Of a stretch of DNA of 64,000 nt, positions 25,287 to 37,818 are shown in pieces. The stretch's first letter is position 1. Every line of letters starts with the position of its first letter. The stretch spans positions 26,419-90,418 of the forward strand of contig OENT01000634.1 of the NCBI GenBank assembly GCA_900239685.1. The letters are read 5' to 3'. The notes below the pieces were generated by a model. The model was not told the DNA's origin. It saw nothing but the letters and a program-made list of their open reading frames with translations, and searched no databases. Origin of the DNA: Rotaria macrura. Its lineage: Eukaryota; Rotifera; Eurotatoria; Philodinida; Philodinidae. Position numbers and translations under genes: made by a program.

Positions 25287-25673
25287 TCAGTGAATTTTCA
25301 GCAAGGGAAAGTTAAGCACGGAACTTTCAGAACAGGAACGATCAACCCGATGAAACATGAGCGTAAAGATCTGTTTATCAGGCTTATGGAACAAAACAAA
25401 CATAGTCAATAAAAATACCAACAATAGAGAGTTTGTCACTACAACATCGAGCGTTTCTTCAATACTAATTGCGTGATAAGTGATTTGGTCGTTGAATTCT
25501 GGATGTTCGTGTTTAGCACCGTTGAATGCACGTATGGGAACGTCGGTGGTTTGACAATACCATTGTAATAATATACGTGTAAAATCGTGAATGACAATGC
25601 TGTGACGAATACTTAATACATCGCCAGTAAATTTTCTCAGTTGTTGACCGGTCCATGATATAATAATAGCCAT
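25287..25673 (-). CDS. unrecognised 128-aa ORF with one membrane span
   Basis: The open frame encodes one clear hydrophobic segment (VVTNSLLLVFLLTMFVLF, about residues 78-95) preceded by a polar stretch (FNGAKHEHPEFNDQITYHAI). I do not recognise the family. Its last 20-25 codons lie inside the left arm of an inverted repeat (25293-25365 with 25926-26010), so the present C-terminus was probably supplied by a transposon. It may be a truncated gene or a chance ORF of the element; no introns or partner exons could be placed. Confidence 0.35.
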   Translation of the reverse strand: MAIIISWTGQQLRKFTGDVLSIRHSIVIHDFTRILLQWYCQTTDVPIRAFNGAKHEHPEFNDQITYHAISIEETLDVVVTNSLLLVFLLTMFVLFHKPDKQIFTLMFHRVDRSCSESSVLNFPLLKIH

Positions 25674-26010
25674 CGAGATCTAACACTGGTTTTCGTTTCG
25701 TTGTTCCAGTTATCTAATTAGTGTTCATATTTTTAGAACTGATAGTGTTTAGGAGCAACAGCGTTGCCGTCTAAATTTATACGGTTGAGGGAAAATATTT
25801 TTTTGGCCAAATCAGTGCGTATAAATTGGATTATAATAACACCATATTATTTTTGTGATCCAATAATATACACTTTTACACTAATAAACACGATCAAAAT
25901 TCGTTCAATGTCATCTAATTACGCTCATCTTTCCTCGTGCTGATCGTTCCTGTGCTGAACGTTCCGTGCTTAAAGTTCCGTGCTTAACTTTTCCGTGCTG
26001 AAAATTCCGT
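25293..26010. repeat. inverted repeat with GTTCCGTGCTTAA ends
   Basis: The left arm (25293-25365) and the right arm (about 25926-26010) are inverted copies sharing TTACGCTCAT, TGATCGTTCCTG, GTTCCGTGCTTAACTTT and TGCTGAAAATTC. The right arm has one extra copy of the 15-bp unit GTTCCGTGCTTAAA. The interval is about 720 bp and fits a non-autonomous DNA transposon. I see no clean target duplication. Confidence 0.6.
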
Positions 26011-26173
26011 TTCCCAGGAAGACACTACCACTGTCTCACACAAAGTTCCCAAATTATTATATTAAACTTGTGTTTACCGACGAAAATTTTGACCATGGGT
26101 TTTCATTAAGACTCTTCAATAATCGCGTACGTCGAGTCCTAGTACGAAGTAGTTCATTAACGATCACTTCGCA

Positions 26174-27250
26174 TTAATAAATCTTACTTATTATAATCAG
26201 TAGATAACAAGTGATAATATATTGCTGTCGAACACTGTCATAACGACTAGCTTTACTAGTCCTAGTTGTACAATTACTAGTTACACCAGTACTTGAATTA
26301 TTAGAATATGTACTTGGTCGCCAAATATTCATGAGCGAAGACGCAGTGACATCACAACGACCTAAATTTCCCAAACCCCAGTTTTCTTCCAGTAGTTTCG
26401 GAAGCGAGTAATGATTGAATCTTCCAGGCAAACTGACTCCAGAATACAAATAATCTGCTCCCCACATAAACGCTGCTATGTGATTGGTTTGGTCGGCATT
26501 AAGATTATCTTCACCAGAAGTCACAATTAATAATGTTCCATTGTTAAAAGCAGGATCCTTTAAATGAATATTTAACCAATTTTGTAAATAATTACCTGCA
26601 TAGTTGAGATCTCTGTCATGGGCATTATTTTGCATGTTGGGTGTATAGAATGAGAATTGTAGTAACTGTTTCTTTGCTAAATCGATTGCCAACTGATCTG
26701 CATTCACTATTTTCTCACAATTCAGTTACATTCTTTCTCACTACAGCACTGAACATAAATGGATTATGCCTTCGAACATGCAAACCTTTTGAAAGTTCCA
26801 TCTCATCGTTGCAATTAGGACCTGTTGTTGTAGAAAAGGATGTATAGATTTCCTGATAACTTTTCCAACTGACTTGAGCTCTGTTTAACAAATCGATAAT
26901 TGTTATATCGTTTGTAGAAAAATAATTATTGTCCTTATGACTTAATATAGATCCAGCGATCATAGAAATATAATTTGGTTGAGATGGATGAGTGATAGCA
27001 TACATGTTAGTGAACGTGGCAGCACTTTGGATAATAGGTTGCCAAGCAGGAGAACTTAATGTTTGCTCGTAGTCCTTGTTTTCCATGACTAGAATGAATA
27101 TATGGTTAAATAATAAAGGATTTTTAGCAGAGAAGCAGGACCCGATTCTACTGCTTGTGTGATAAGATTATTGTTGACGTTGATTGCTTTTATTTGATTC
27201 ATCATCAAACAGACGATTGAACATAATAAGCTGCATGCAATCCACAACAT
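26174..27250 (-). pseudogene. secreted phosphoesterase (acid phosphatase-like), frameshifted
   Basis: Phosphoesterase-family protein (PF04185-like). A first exon, 27250-27142, starts MLWIACSLLCSIVCL, a good signal peptide, and joins in phase across a 53-nt intron (27141-27089, GTCCTG...TCTAG, an unusual donor) to VMENKDYEQ, the family's first metal-binding motif. HPSQPNYISMIAGS and, further on, TLLIVTSGED, NHIAAFMWG follow, as in the family. The frame is lost at about 26708-26715: after KNVTEL it reads a stop, while EKIVNADQLAIDLA continues in the +1 frame. No intron fits in that gap, so a one-base deletion (or sequencing error) is the simplest cause. If the base is an assembly error, the gene is a normal secreted enzyme of about 340 residues. 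Confidence 0.8.
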
Positions 27251-27624
27251 GTTTCAATGAAAGTTATCTATAAAATATAAAAACAAGCATCAGAAGTTAT
27301 ATTTCATATAATCTCGATAGGTTAGTATTTTCATGAGAAAAATAAAAATTGCCAGAAAAATTTTCAGATTATATTTCATCGTAGTTTTTTCCCAGATAGC
27401 GTACTATTTAGTTTGCAGAAAAATAATTAACTACTCCTTTAGTCATATAAACATGTTTCTCTCATTTTCAGTTGATCTCACCTTGTCGAGTGAAAAGAAT
27501 AACGAATGTATGTATATCTACATGTATATATGATGCAATACCAGGTCGAAAAATCTGACAAAAGATCTTATGAAATGCATACAAGATCTTGGCATATGGG
27601 CGTAATCTGACAAGAATCTGACAA

Positions 27625-27757
27625 AAAATCGTAGTCTCTGAGATCTCGCATCAGATCACACAGTCAGATTCTTGAAAGATCTTATTAATGTGTAAGATTT
27701 TTCAAGAATCTGATTGCGCAATCTGATTCAAGATCTCAGAGACTACGATTTTTCTAC
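27625..27757. repeat. palindromic repeat rich in AGATCT
   Basis: AAAATCGTAGTCTCTGAGAT is inverted at 27733-27757 (AGATCTCAGAGACTACGATT). The surrounding 27555-27830 is dense in AATCTGAC/CAGATC words, which suggests a longer degenerate foldback element. No coding content is seen. Confidence 0.6.
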
Positions 27758-28769
27758 AATTTTTTGTCGGATCTTGCACGATCATATAAGATTAGATGGA
27801 GAATCTTATCAGATCTTAACATCTGATTGTTTGCCATGGGATGTCGTGGTATTAACCACTGATGATTGAGAAACGGAAGTGCCCTATGCGTTTCAGAAAA
27901 AAAAACTTATCAACACAGCCCTTTTGGAACTGAAATATGAAAGTCTGATCGGTTACTTAGCCTACTCTTGCTAATAAAAAATAAAAATATGCTAAGTAAA
28001 AACTGGGTTGCAGACTATAGTGATTTATCTATCTACCATAGTAATTTCTGCATTGTAAAAAGCATTGTTTTCTTTTTCTTTCAAGTACTCAATTTTTGAT
28101 TACCGTGCATTGATAGTTGCATTTTCACTTTTTCCTTCTATTTTTCACAATTTAACATTATTATTATTATTTTTTAACCGTCAATTGATTTGATAAATAA
28201 AAATGCTGGAAATATTCATTAGATCAGCAGCAGATCTCAACACACTATTATAAACCTATGTCCATTAACTTAGAAACATTGATATTGAATATTACCCAAA
28301 GTTGTAAGCGGACCAGTTCCTCATTTTCTATGTTGATCATATACTTAATGTGACAAATAAGTGAATTACTATCCGTCACAATTACTATCAGTTTATTGCG
28401 ATTTCATAAGCGCAATAATTAAAAAGTTCACTATTTAGAACATTGAAAAATGTATTTTAGCCATTGAAATTTCAAAGAAGGCTCTGGAATGTTCTGTAGC
28501 CTTCTAAAAAAAGCTAAGCCATAATATGAATGCTGGTTAGTGTCTGTGACTCTGCTAATGAACTCGCTAATAAGATTTATACTCACACTTAATATTTTCT
28601 TCGACAACATATGTGAGTTTCACAGAATTCTATTGATTCCTCTAAAATAAATATAGGCTCAAAACTTCTTCCTTGGCATTGCAGATGATGAAGTAAGAGA
28701 TTTTCTTCGAAATGTTGCATAAGATTTAAAGGATTAAGGTTCCTGAATGACTCCATCCGAAGTCATAAC

Positions 28770-30757
28770 CCATGTGAAAATATTTTGCAGTGTAAGCTCT
28801 TTTTTAGCAGCTTAGAGCCGCTTAATCATATATAAGTCGCTGGAAAGTGCTAAAATCTGCATACAATAAGCTTGTAAAGCCACTTTCTCCAGAATGTCGC
28901 TTAGTCCAGCTTTGAAAATAGTTTTCGAAGCGGTTATCACCGTTTATCAGTCTAATTGCTTAAAATCACTGTCGGCCTCATGAATTCAAGCGATTTAAAG
29001 TGCTTTTAATCGGAAAAATTTATTGTTGCTGAAAATTTATTTACTTTTAGTACCGTTCAGCGCTTTTTTAAAATTTTTACAGCTGTAGAGTCTAGAAATG
29101 AGTTGTCTTCTGATGTACTTGAATTTAACTTTCTGCAATACCTAATTTTGTGTACTCTTTTAAAATCCACACAATATTACTATCTAGAGAAACATAGAAT
29201 TTAATTTAATTTTTATCCGTGACGTTATTAATCACTTTTTATTTTGACGAAACCATAATCTTACTCTCATAATCAACTTTACTATAGACTTATACAAGAT
29301 GGAGTGCCATTTAGGTTGTTGTCCAATGTTACGTAAATAGATTTCGAATTCTCATAATCTTACAGAGATCATCTTCGGAAAGTCATGAATGACACGCTAA
29401 TTAAATTATCATAAAATATCTCTAGATGAGGCCATACTATGAACTTGTGAAAACTGGACATTGGAAATTTGCAGCCAAAAACGTGTTTTCCCGTGGTCTA
29501 ACTGATGATAATTTTCTATCCCGACCTTTATAATTAATCGTTCATGAATTCCATGAGTTTTTCTGAGTCTTTTCAAGTTCTCATTTTTCTTTAAGGAAAT
29601 TCAAAATCCAAAACTATAATATTTCATAAAACTCGAATCGTACTTTTGGATAAAGAAAACATATTTATGAAACAAAGTGAAGAATAATTAACAGCAAACT
29701 TTAGGGTTGCATTCACACCGATGTTAAAAGTCACTGATTCATTCTTTTTAACAATTATGCCAGCTTAAAACATTCTTTTTCTCATTAAGAAAATCCAATT
29801 ATACGGTTTAGAAAAAATAATGACACATTACGAGCTCGAGGACTGATACTTAACAATGATTTGTGCATAGTCTTTATTTTTCCAAAGTAGTTCTCCTTAA
29901 GAAAAAGAATCTAACTTAAATTAAAAAAATATATCACTGCTGGAAAGTAAAAACCCAGTGAAAAAACATCAAATCATGGAAGATTTCAGTCGATTATAAT
30001 CGAATTTATCTGCATCAAAATCCAAATTATAATCGATTGAAATCTTCAAAACCACCGATTATTTGATTTTTAATTAAACGATAATATTATAAATCTGGAA
30101 AAATGTATATTTAAATCATATAATCAAGATTTAATATGATTTCAATCAAAATTGTGTTTTGGATTTATACGACTATTGTTTGATTAAAAATCAAATAATC
30201 GGTGATTTCGAAGATTTCAATCGATTATAATTTGGATTTTGATGCAGATAAATTCGATTATAATCAACTGAAATCTTCCATTATTTAATATTTTTTCACT
30301 GGGTATAAAAGAGTGAAACAGAAACGCTATTCACTACATGGTCTCAGTTTCACGTAATTCATATAATGCAGTTTTATCAATACCTATCTATACGATAATT
30401 TAGCAGAGCGGTTTATTTCGATGACTTCGAATTTAATAGTGCACAAAAACTATGATGAAGTTCGAAACCAATGACCGGCACCGGCACAAGACTGTATAGA
30501 ATCAAAAATTGAATCACATTGATGAAAATGTACTAAGTAAACATATAAAAAAATTCTGAATATACATAGTTTACCAATACACGAACCATGGAAATCTAAT
30601 AAAATTATTTTATTGAATAATAAATTTCAGCCTTTAGAAGCGCTGAAGTTTCTGTTTTTAAGCACTTTAAAGGTACTTAAAATGTGTGCTTACAAGCACT
30701 TTTAAACTCAAATTTAAGCATATTTAAGCAAGCCTTTTTGCTGAAATTTTCACATGG
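28770..30757. repeat. element with CCATGTGAAAAT terminal repeats
   Basis: CCATGTGAAAAT at 28770 and its inverse ATTTTCACATGG at 30746-30757 bound about 2.0 kb. Inside both ends, words such as GCTTAGAGCCGCTTAA, AAAGTGCT and AAGCACTTTAAA recur as subterminal repeats. The same terminal word bounds the 36133-37818 element, so they may belong to one family. No clean target duplication here, and no transposase. Confidence 0.5.
29954..30303. repeat. 350-bp MITE, CCCAGTGAAAAAA ends
   Basis: Arms of about 140 bp are near-perfect inverted copies (GGAAGATTTCAGTCGATTAT, ATCTGCATCAAAATCC, CCGATTATTTGATTTTTAAT), with a short centre. It lies within the 28770-30757 element, so it inserted later. High arm identity suggests a young copy. 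Confidence 0.8.
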
Positions 30758-33026
30758 AAATTTCCTATTTTGAAATCTTATAACTGATATCTAATATGGA
30801 TGTGTTCGATTTCATTAACAAAACCAATACGGAATGAAAAATAAATAATTTGAATTATTCTTAGATTGAGTTTAACTTTAACGTGGTCACAGTTTTATCA
30901 TAATGGCTTAAGAGAGTTGAATATAACTCTTCTAAAAAACGCAAAACACAGCATGTACTGCTTTGAACTTTTAGAACATACTCATAAGTAATGAGATAAG
31001 CAGAATGTGCCATGCGATCAATATGAGTGAAGATCTCGCGTGGATTCAATATCAATATCAGACTGTTGTTGTCAATGGGAATAATTGCAAGTCTATTCCA
31101 TATATTTCTGGAATTGAAATCGATGGATTCCTATCCAAGCGAACAGAATCCAGAAGAAAAACGTGTTTTCTCACATTAAAACATAAGATTTTTACGTTTA
31201 TGTCTACTAATTTGTTTTTAAAAAAATAGCAATCATTTTTAAAAGTCTATAGAATCCATTGAAGCAAACTCTTATTTGTCTAGGTGTTCGTGTTTGGATA
31301 CCAATACCTATCATCACGATTGTCTCGTCAATTGACACAATATCTGAAATATTGGATGAATTACTGACGTTAGATTCTAAGTCATAGGTTCGTAGTTTTT
31401 CGAATAAGAGCTACACCTACCTGTGGAAGGGTTATGGTAATGACTAGCTACTATGAAAGAAGATATATTTGTAACTATTGAATTAAATATTGACGTTTAC
31501 GGCAGTGCATTGAAAATTCATCTGTAGGAGTGAATCAATATTAATGATAAAAATTTGTTTCTTGAGTTGCAAACGTTTGCCTACATGTAACCAAATGGCA
31601 TTCAATAATTCATGGGTAATTCAAATTAATTTATTGGATACTAAACTAGTGATATACTGTTTTTTCTTCAATTTCAAATAGGATAAATACAGCATGAATG
31701 TGCCTTTATGAATTAAAAAGATAATTTTTTGGAGTTTGAGATTCTGTATTAGAATAGATGGCATTTTGATTAGACATCGATTTGAAAAGGATTACCTGAA
31801 TAAATTTGATATAGATTTGTCGTCTTCAATTGCTATACATTCATTTTATTGTCAATTGAATTAAATTTCTCTATACAATATAAGCACAGTAAACGCAACT
31901 CTACAAAACTATGTATACTGTGTTTTGAAATCTAACTCTTTAAAATACCTATAAAGTGTTTTCTGAGATATTCTTTAAAATGTTTGATTCGTCCATCGTG
32001 AGATAAAGCCAGTAATGCGTTAAAACTAGAGTAGTAAATTTACTATCCATTGAACGAATTGCACTTTTCATGACTATACGAAGTATATTACAACATAAAC
32101 TGAAGTGAAGCAGCCGCATCATGTATGGACACACAACATTTCTATGATTATCAATCTCCATTTCTTAATTTGATAATTATATATACATGGTTGTGACATC
32201 TATGTTGGAGTTGTTTTTTGGCTTTGCATACTGACTAACGCTGTAATCAATACTCTATCGGATGAGTCATTCGAAAGAACTAACCGTTATTGACTTGTTC
32301 AAGGTCATTTCATGGACGATATTACTGATGTTTGATCCCAGTATCTTGTGAATGCGTGTCTAACTCCGTAGCCACTCAGACATGGCTGCATTTCTTAATT
32401 TGATAGTAGAACAAAACGTAATAAGACACGATTGAATCTCTGAGTCACTGATTGTCTAATTCGCGTTGCATCTCATTCAGTATTCAATTATTCATGAACT
32501 TTTTCTCAATAGAAAAGTTCTCCATAATGCCTATCGTTTCATGAACCATCGGTTCCAGTACTATCGAACAAAGAAGGCATAAATGTGTGTCTTTGTCAGT
32601 AAGGCTGTGAACGTCGATACATCCTGGCTGTAAGGGAGTTCTTCTCATTCCTGCCGAGTAGTGACGCTCTTATCCATCTCCACACTCTCTATGAAAACGT
32701 TGAAAATTCTAACAATAAGGTAACCTCTGGAATAGGTTTTTCGACCTGCCACAAACAAACGATTTTTTCATATAGTTTTCCCTGCAATCAAGACACTACT
32801 TCTATTTGATGGGACTATGGTACACGGCTTTCGCATAGAAAGTTAGAGTTATTCTAATTGTGATGGAGGAACTAATGTGCTTCTCTCTTTATTTCAGAAT
32901 GAATCCTCTAGTTACGTACAACAATAATACTGCTGATAATACAAACAACAAGAAGGAAGAAGGTGAGCTGCTGATAAAATGTTAGTGGTGATGAATGTAA
33001 ATCTATCACACTGATATAGGCAACTT

Positions 33027-33980
33027 CTAAGTAGTCACTCTTTGGGTTAGTTCAAGCATGCCACGTCGAATTCGTTGAAGAATATAATTGGCCAATTCTT
33101 CATTGTTGTAATAGAGTATAATCATATCCACTAGCAATGTATAAACAGGTAAAAGAGTCAAACCGAAATCAATACGACTTTTGAGAGTACCTGGGGGAAA
33201 ATTAATTAAACGAAAAATATATACTGGAGCCCAACAGAAAGTAATCAACAAAAACATGCAGAGCATATTCTTTAACAATATTACATCACGCCGTGATACA
33301 GCAATTCTTCGAACAGGTATTGCTTCTCTCATATTTTCTGTTCGAACACGTTTTGTCGAATTGCGAACATGATTAAAAATAATCATGTTGGTAATAACAT
33401 TAATTGTGATCGGTTCAATAACAACCAACATAAGAGCATATATATTATGCCAGTAAGGAAGAACTAGCCGAATACATAACTAAAAATCATATTTTCATTA
33501 GCATACGAGAAGTTTTTTAATACTTACTGTATGATCATAAACTAAATACGGTAAGGGTATGACAATTGCAAGAATCCATGAACCACTTACACTAATAATA
33601 ATCCATTTTTTTGCTTTGAATATACGTTTATTATGAAATACAGTCATACATAGACGATTGACAGAAACTCCACCGAGTGACTGTACAACGGCACAGTTAA
33701 CAAACAGTTCCAAATAGTACAACATATTGCAACCATTGACAGCGATTAGACTGAAATAGTCATCACGAAACGTCAAACCATAGTAAGACAGATAAAAAAG
33801 GCCAAACAAAAGTGCTGCCAAAGAGTAATTAACCGTGAATATATGGGTGTTAAAATGAAAAATACGAGTAGTACAAACGAGTAGAATGTAGATAAGGGAA
33901 GTGATTACAATAAGTACCATACCAGTAATTTCTACAGCACTAATATCGAATAGAATATTATCCGAATTAAAATATCCCAT
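33027..33980 (-). CDS. rhodopsin-like GPCR
   Basis: Seven-transmembrane receptor in two exons: 33980-33528 (151 codons) and 33479-33027 (151 codons with stop), joined in phase 0 across a 48-nt intron (GTAAGT...TTTTTAG). Total 301 residues. TM1-TM4 lie in exon 1, TM5-TM7 in exon 2. Cysteines at the top of TM3 (NGCNMLYYLE) and in loop 2 (TLCIRLV, made by the splice) can form the usual disulphide. TM6 has CWAPVYIF (CWxP). Two signatures are altered: DRY is N-R-L (SVNRLCMTVF) and NPxxY is VDMIILYY. The short third loop is basic (RTENMREAIPVRR). Closest in style to peptide receptors expanded in rotifers; the ligand cannot be told. It should sit in the plasma membrane. Confidence 0.9.
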
Positions 33981-35000
33981 GCTGTTTTCAGTTCGCTAAG
34001 ACAGAACAATTTAAAGGAATAGAAATAAGAACTCGTTCATTCTAAAAAAAAACCTATTGTTTTTAGTGTGTTCTTTTTCGGAAAGAATATCAAGAGCGTT
34101 ACATAAGCAACACAACCAACTTATGACGGTACAAACGTCATCTGTATTATGCTCTGATGTTAATGAAACTTGCATATATATTTTTTCTAAGTAATTTCTT
34201 ACTTCCTCTTTCTGCTACCTGCATTACCTTCATCTATATGCTTTCATCTTTTTCCATTGGCCTGTATATATATACTCATACTTCACTCTAATTAATTTGC
34301 TACTCATTCTTTTTCTTGTTGTTACATTATTTTTAAATCTGGCAAATTATCCTTCTTGTTATCTACTGTTATTTTTTTTAGGCTATTGAATAAATTAGTT
34401 AATTCTCATTCTCGTTTTATTTTCATTTACTTCTTGTAATTTTCTATCGTTGTCATTGTGGCAAGTGTCAATATTTATACAGCCTCGTCTTTCACTTACA
34501 TTTCAACACATAGAATAACACACGATATCTGCTTTCACCGGATTTCTATCATTTCTATATTCTAATGTGAATACATATTAGTACTATATTTTTGAAGATT
34601 AGCATACAAACTATCATTCAACAGACATCTTGCGTGACTACTAAGCAATCTTTTTCTTACTTAGGCAAAATGAATGCCAATTAGATCTGAAAAATTCGAA
34701 CGAGATACTTTTTCACAATAAAAAATATATTATAACAGCTCCTTTGGAATTGAACTGTGTAACACGTGCATATTCTTTAGTCTCACTAAACCAATCCTAA
34801 ATAGGTAAAGTGAAAAATCTCTCCTGTCTACATTTATGTTTTGTTAAGTCTGAAATGGAAAGGAATGGGAGGCCACAAACCTTCATTGTAAAATTTAGAC
34901 TCAGTATTTTCTTCTATGATATATTTAACTTCTAAAAAATGAATGTGCATATTTTTTTTCTTTCAGATGATTATCATCTTATGAGAATATTACGGTAAAA

Positions 35001-35230
35001 TTGACTCGCCTTGGTTGATCTTTCCGATAAACGGATACTGCATAAACTGAAACAAACTGTGTGGGGAAATCCTCATGCCCTGTAGGAAAACACCGGACAT
35101 CACCAGAACATGGAAGCAGTTTCGATCGAGAACTTTCCGGAGTTTTTCAAGATTATTTCCGACCGGAATACTGCGTCCATGTCCCAGTGTGCTCCTGTGC
35201 GAACTGGTCACTACTTCTCGACCTGCGGAT
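35001..35230. repeat. repeat related to 41860-42100
   Basis: The left edge reads TTGACTCGCCTTGG; the 41860-42100 copy ends AATGACTCGCCTGGG. Both enclose CATG(A/G)AAGCAG, a GG(A/T)TTTC-like core and GGCCGGAGTACTGC / GACCGGAATACTGC. Probably two diverged copies of one small non-autonomous element; arms are poorly preserved. Confidence 0.4.
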
Positions 35231-36132
35231 CACAGTACGAGAGAGATTGGCTTTTAATTTTAAAACATAGCGAATAAAGATCAAATTCATTCACTATTGA
35301 TACCTTGATTTTATCCAAATAAATATCAATTAAAATGTCTTTCATGTTGTAAACACTTTCATACATAAAGTTAAAAACGTTTTTGATAAATTGTTTCAAT
35401 ATTTTACTAATGCAGCACTTGCTTGTATTTCATGTAACGTGAGTGGAGTTTTGCTTGGAAGATACCTTCAATACTAATCTTCAAAGATTAGTATCATGAA
35501 TGTTTACTCAATTTTATCTGCGCATTACTTTAAGAGCATACTTTATAATCATCAAAAATGAAATACTTGAAAGGAAATACAAACATCTTTGGATTATTTT
35601 ATTGAGAAAAGAAGAAAAAGTTTTCCTTATGACAAATTAATAGACTTGAGTTGGTAACAATCAAAATGATTACTAATTTTTTCGTGAAATCCTCTTTCAT
35701 ACGCTATTTCACTTCTCATGCATGCTTGAAGAGAATTTAAAAATTTCATAGTCAAAATTAATTTAGCCGATTCTTTTTCCGTACGTAAAATTAGCCGTTG
35801 TCATAATAGTTTATATTAAGATTTACTACCTGTTGGTTATTAATTACAAAAAAATGAATAACTGAGTACATTCACCGCTTGCTATTAGTGCTGAGGAACT
35901 CAGACTATTTCCAAGTCACCAGTACTAAACAATCTTTTCATGTCAAGTCGACTCAGGACTGGCTTGTCAATCTCTGCTACTTATAAAATTGCAGATGTAT
36001 GCGACATTGACAGATAAAAAAATTATTTTCTTCCAGTATAGCACACTTCTTTTTCGAATCTGAAAACAAAGAATATGAATACACATTTATGTTTATCTAG
36101 AAAACACAGCAATAGAAAATGGAATAATGATA

Positions 36133-37818
36133 CCCATGTGAAAATTTTTTCCGATTTAACGAAACCATATGACGTGAAAATTCGTTAAAAATCTAACGAC
36201 TTCACGATTAAATATGTTACAATTTTGACCTCCAAAACGCGTGAAATGTGAAAAATTTTAACGCGTTTTCCTGCATGCAAATACTTAACTCGCGTTCCTA
36301 CGTTAAACATAAGCCTTTTTAACGCGTTTTTCTTCTGAAATTAGAAAAATTCAAAAAAAAAACTCAAAATGCCAGTCGACATAATAGTACTGTTTTCTTA
36401 GTCAGAACATTCATGATTATCCTTTTTTTCATAGTAATCATAATTATAGTATTATTCTACCTGTTTTTTTTCGTAGTCGAGTTTTGAACTTTTCTGAAAC
36501 ATAGATTATTAGAATCCTGGAACCGGGATTCGAACGCATGTTTCTTACTGTTAGAAATTTCTTCTTACTTGGAGGCGGACGTAAGAACCGTTGAGCCATA
36601 TATTCGTTATGAAGAAGTGAAAAGAATCCTATCTTAAATTTTTATCAAAAATGAGATCAGATCTAAAAGATTTCGTATTTTAACAAAAATATTTTACTTA
36701 AGTCTAGTAGAATATTTTTCCAAATTTTTGTGTTGGATTTTTTCAATAGAACAGTCTTCCCAGGTCGAACCATACGGTCCCTGTAGGGTACAGTACGAAG
36801 AAAACGGACGGTGAACATATAGATAGCCGTATCAATCGACCTGGGTTCCCAAAAGAATTTCAATTAAAGTTAGTTAAATGTTAAATGGGCGAAATACTGT
36901 AATATGATATTTTCTCCTGAAACGTATGGTACTTGATATATTTCTCAAATTGTTTTCGAATCAAAACACTTGTAGGTCGTATTTTTTTCGANNNNNNNNN
37001 NNNNNNNNNNNNNNNNNNNNNNNNNNNNNNNNNNNNNNNNNNNNNNNNNNNNNNNNNNNNNNNNNNNNNNNNNNNNNNNNNNNNNNNNNNNNNNNNAAGT
37101 GAACTTTTCGCGAATCCATGAAAATTCACGAAAGCTTTGAATAGTTTCTCGCGCGAAAATTTGTTAATTTCGTATTAAACGCAATTTTTTGGGTTAATTG
37201 AGGATAAATTTCGTTATATGTATTTAAATTTTTACAAACAAGCTGTTGCTGACACTGTTGGTAAATCTGAGTATTAGAGAAGAAATTCCATTTATGTCAT
37301 TTATTTCGTTGTCCGAATCTTTAGGAAAGTTCATAATACATTACGCGGCTAATTATTTTTCAGAATGAATTCAAACATGCACTTCAAAGATTGTTATATT
37401 TTAACTAGATTTTAATATAATTCATCAACAGCAATTAACGGTAAGATCTCACTAAGTAGTTTAAAATTTTCAAGAAACCTCGTTAAGTTCTTTCACGCGT
37501 GAAAGCGAATGTAGAATCTAATGACAGTCAACACCGTAAGTTTCGTGAAAAACAAAATAATTCAAGAAACCTCGTTAAGTTTTTTCACCCGTGAAAACAG
37601 ATATCACTTTACAATACGTGTAACGAGTGAGCAATCGTTAGAAAGATACACATGCAAGAAAAGTCGTTAAAAAATTAACGCGTTTTAAGAAATGTTCGTA
37701 AAAAAACGAAAGTTCATGAAGTTTTTTCCAAGAAATTTCGTTAATTTATCTTTTAACGCAAGTTTGTGCGTTAATTTTAAAGACTGCTTCGTTAAATGCT
37801 CTTTTATTTTCACATGGG
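36133..37818. repeat. TA-flanked element, CCCATGTGAAAAT ends
   Basis: CCCATGTGAAAAT and its inverse meet TA on both sides (36131-36132 and 37819-37820), as in Tc1/mariner insertions. The interior repeats the words TTAACGCGTTTT, CGTTAAAAA and AAGAAACCTCGTTAAG many times on both strands. No transposase is readable, though the 105-N gap at 36992-37096 hides part of the sequence. Confidence 0.65.
36519..36612 (-). other. tRNA-like relic with A and B boxes
   Basis: On the minus strand TGGCTCAACGG (36588-36598) matches the Pol III A box and GTTCGAATCCCGG (36523-36535) the B box, about 55 nt apart as in a tRNA. The sequence between them does not fold into a clear anticodon arm and the 5' flank does not pair with GGTTCCAG, so no acceptor stem forms. 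It is best read as a decayed tRNA or a tRNA-derived short retroelement, inside the 36133-37818 element. Confidence 0.4.

Larger units (their letters stand above)
27251..33026. other. gene-free, repeat-bearing stretch
   Basis: No gene recognised in 5.8 kb. It holds the palindrome 27625-27757, the element with CCATGTGAAAAT ends (28770-30757) and a nested 350-bp MITE (29954-30303). The ORFs at 30861-31055, 31005-31229 and 31949-32161 have no motif. Confidence 0.5.

Noticed and set aside
36881..37129. ORFs on both strands across the run of N
   Set aside because: They consist mostly of unknown residues over the 105-base assembly gap.
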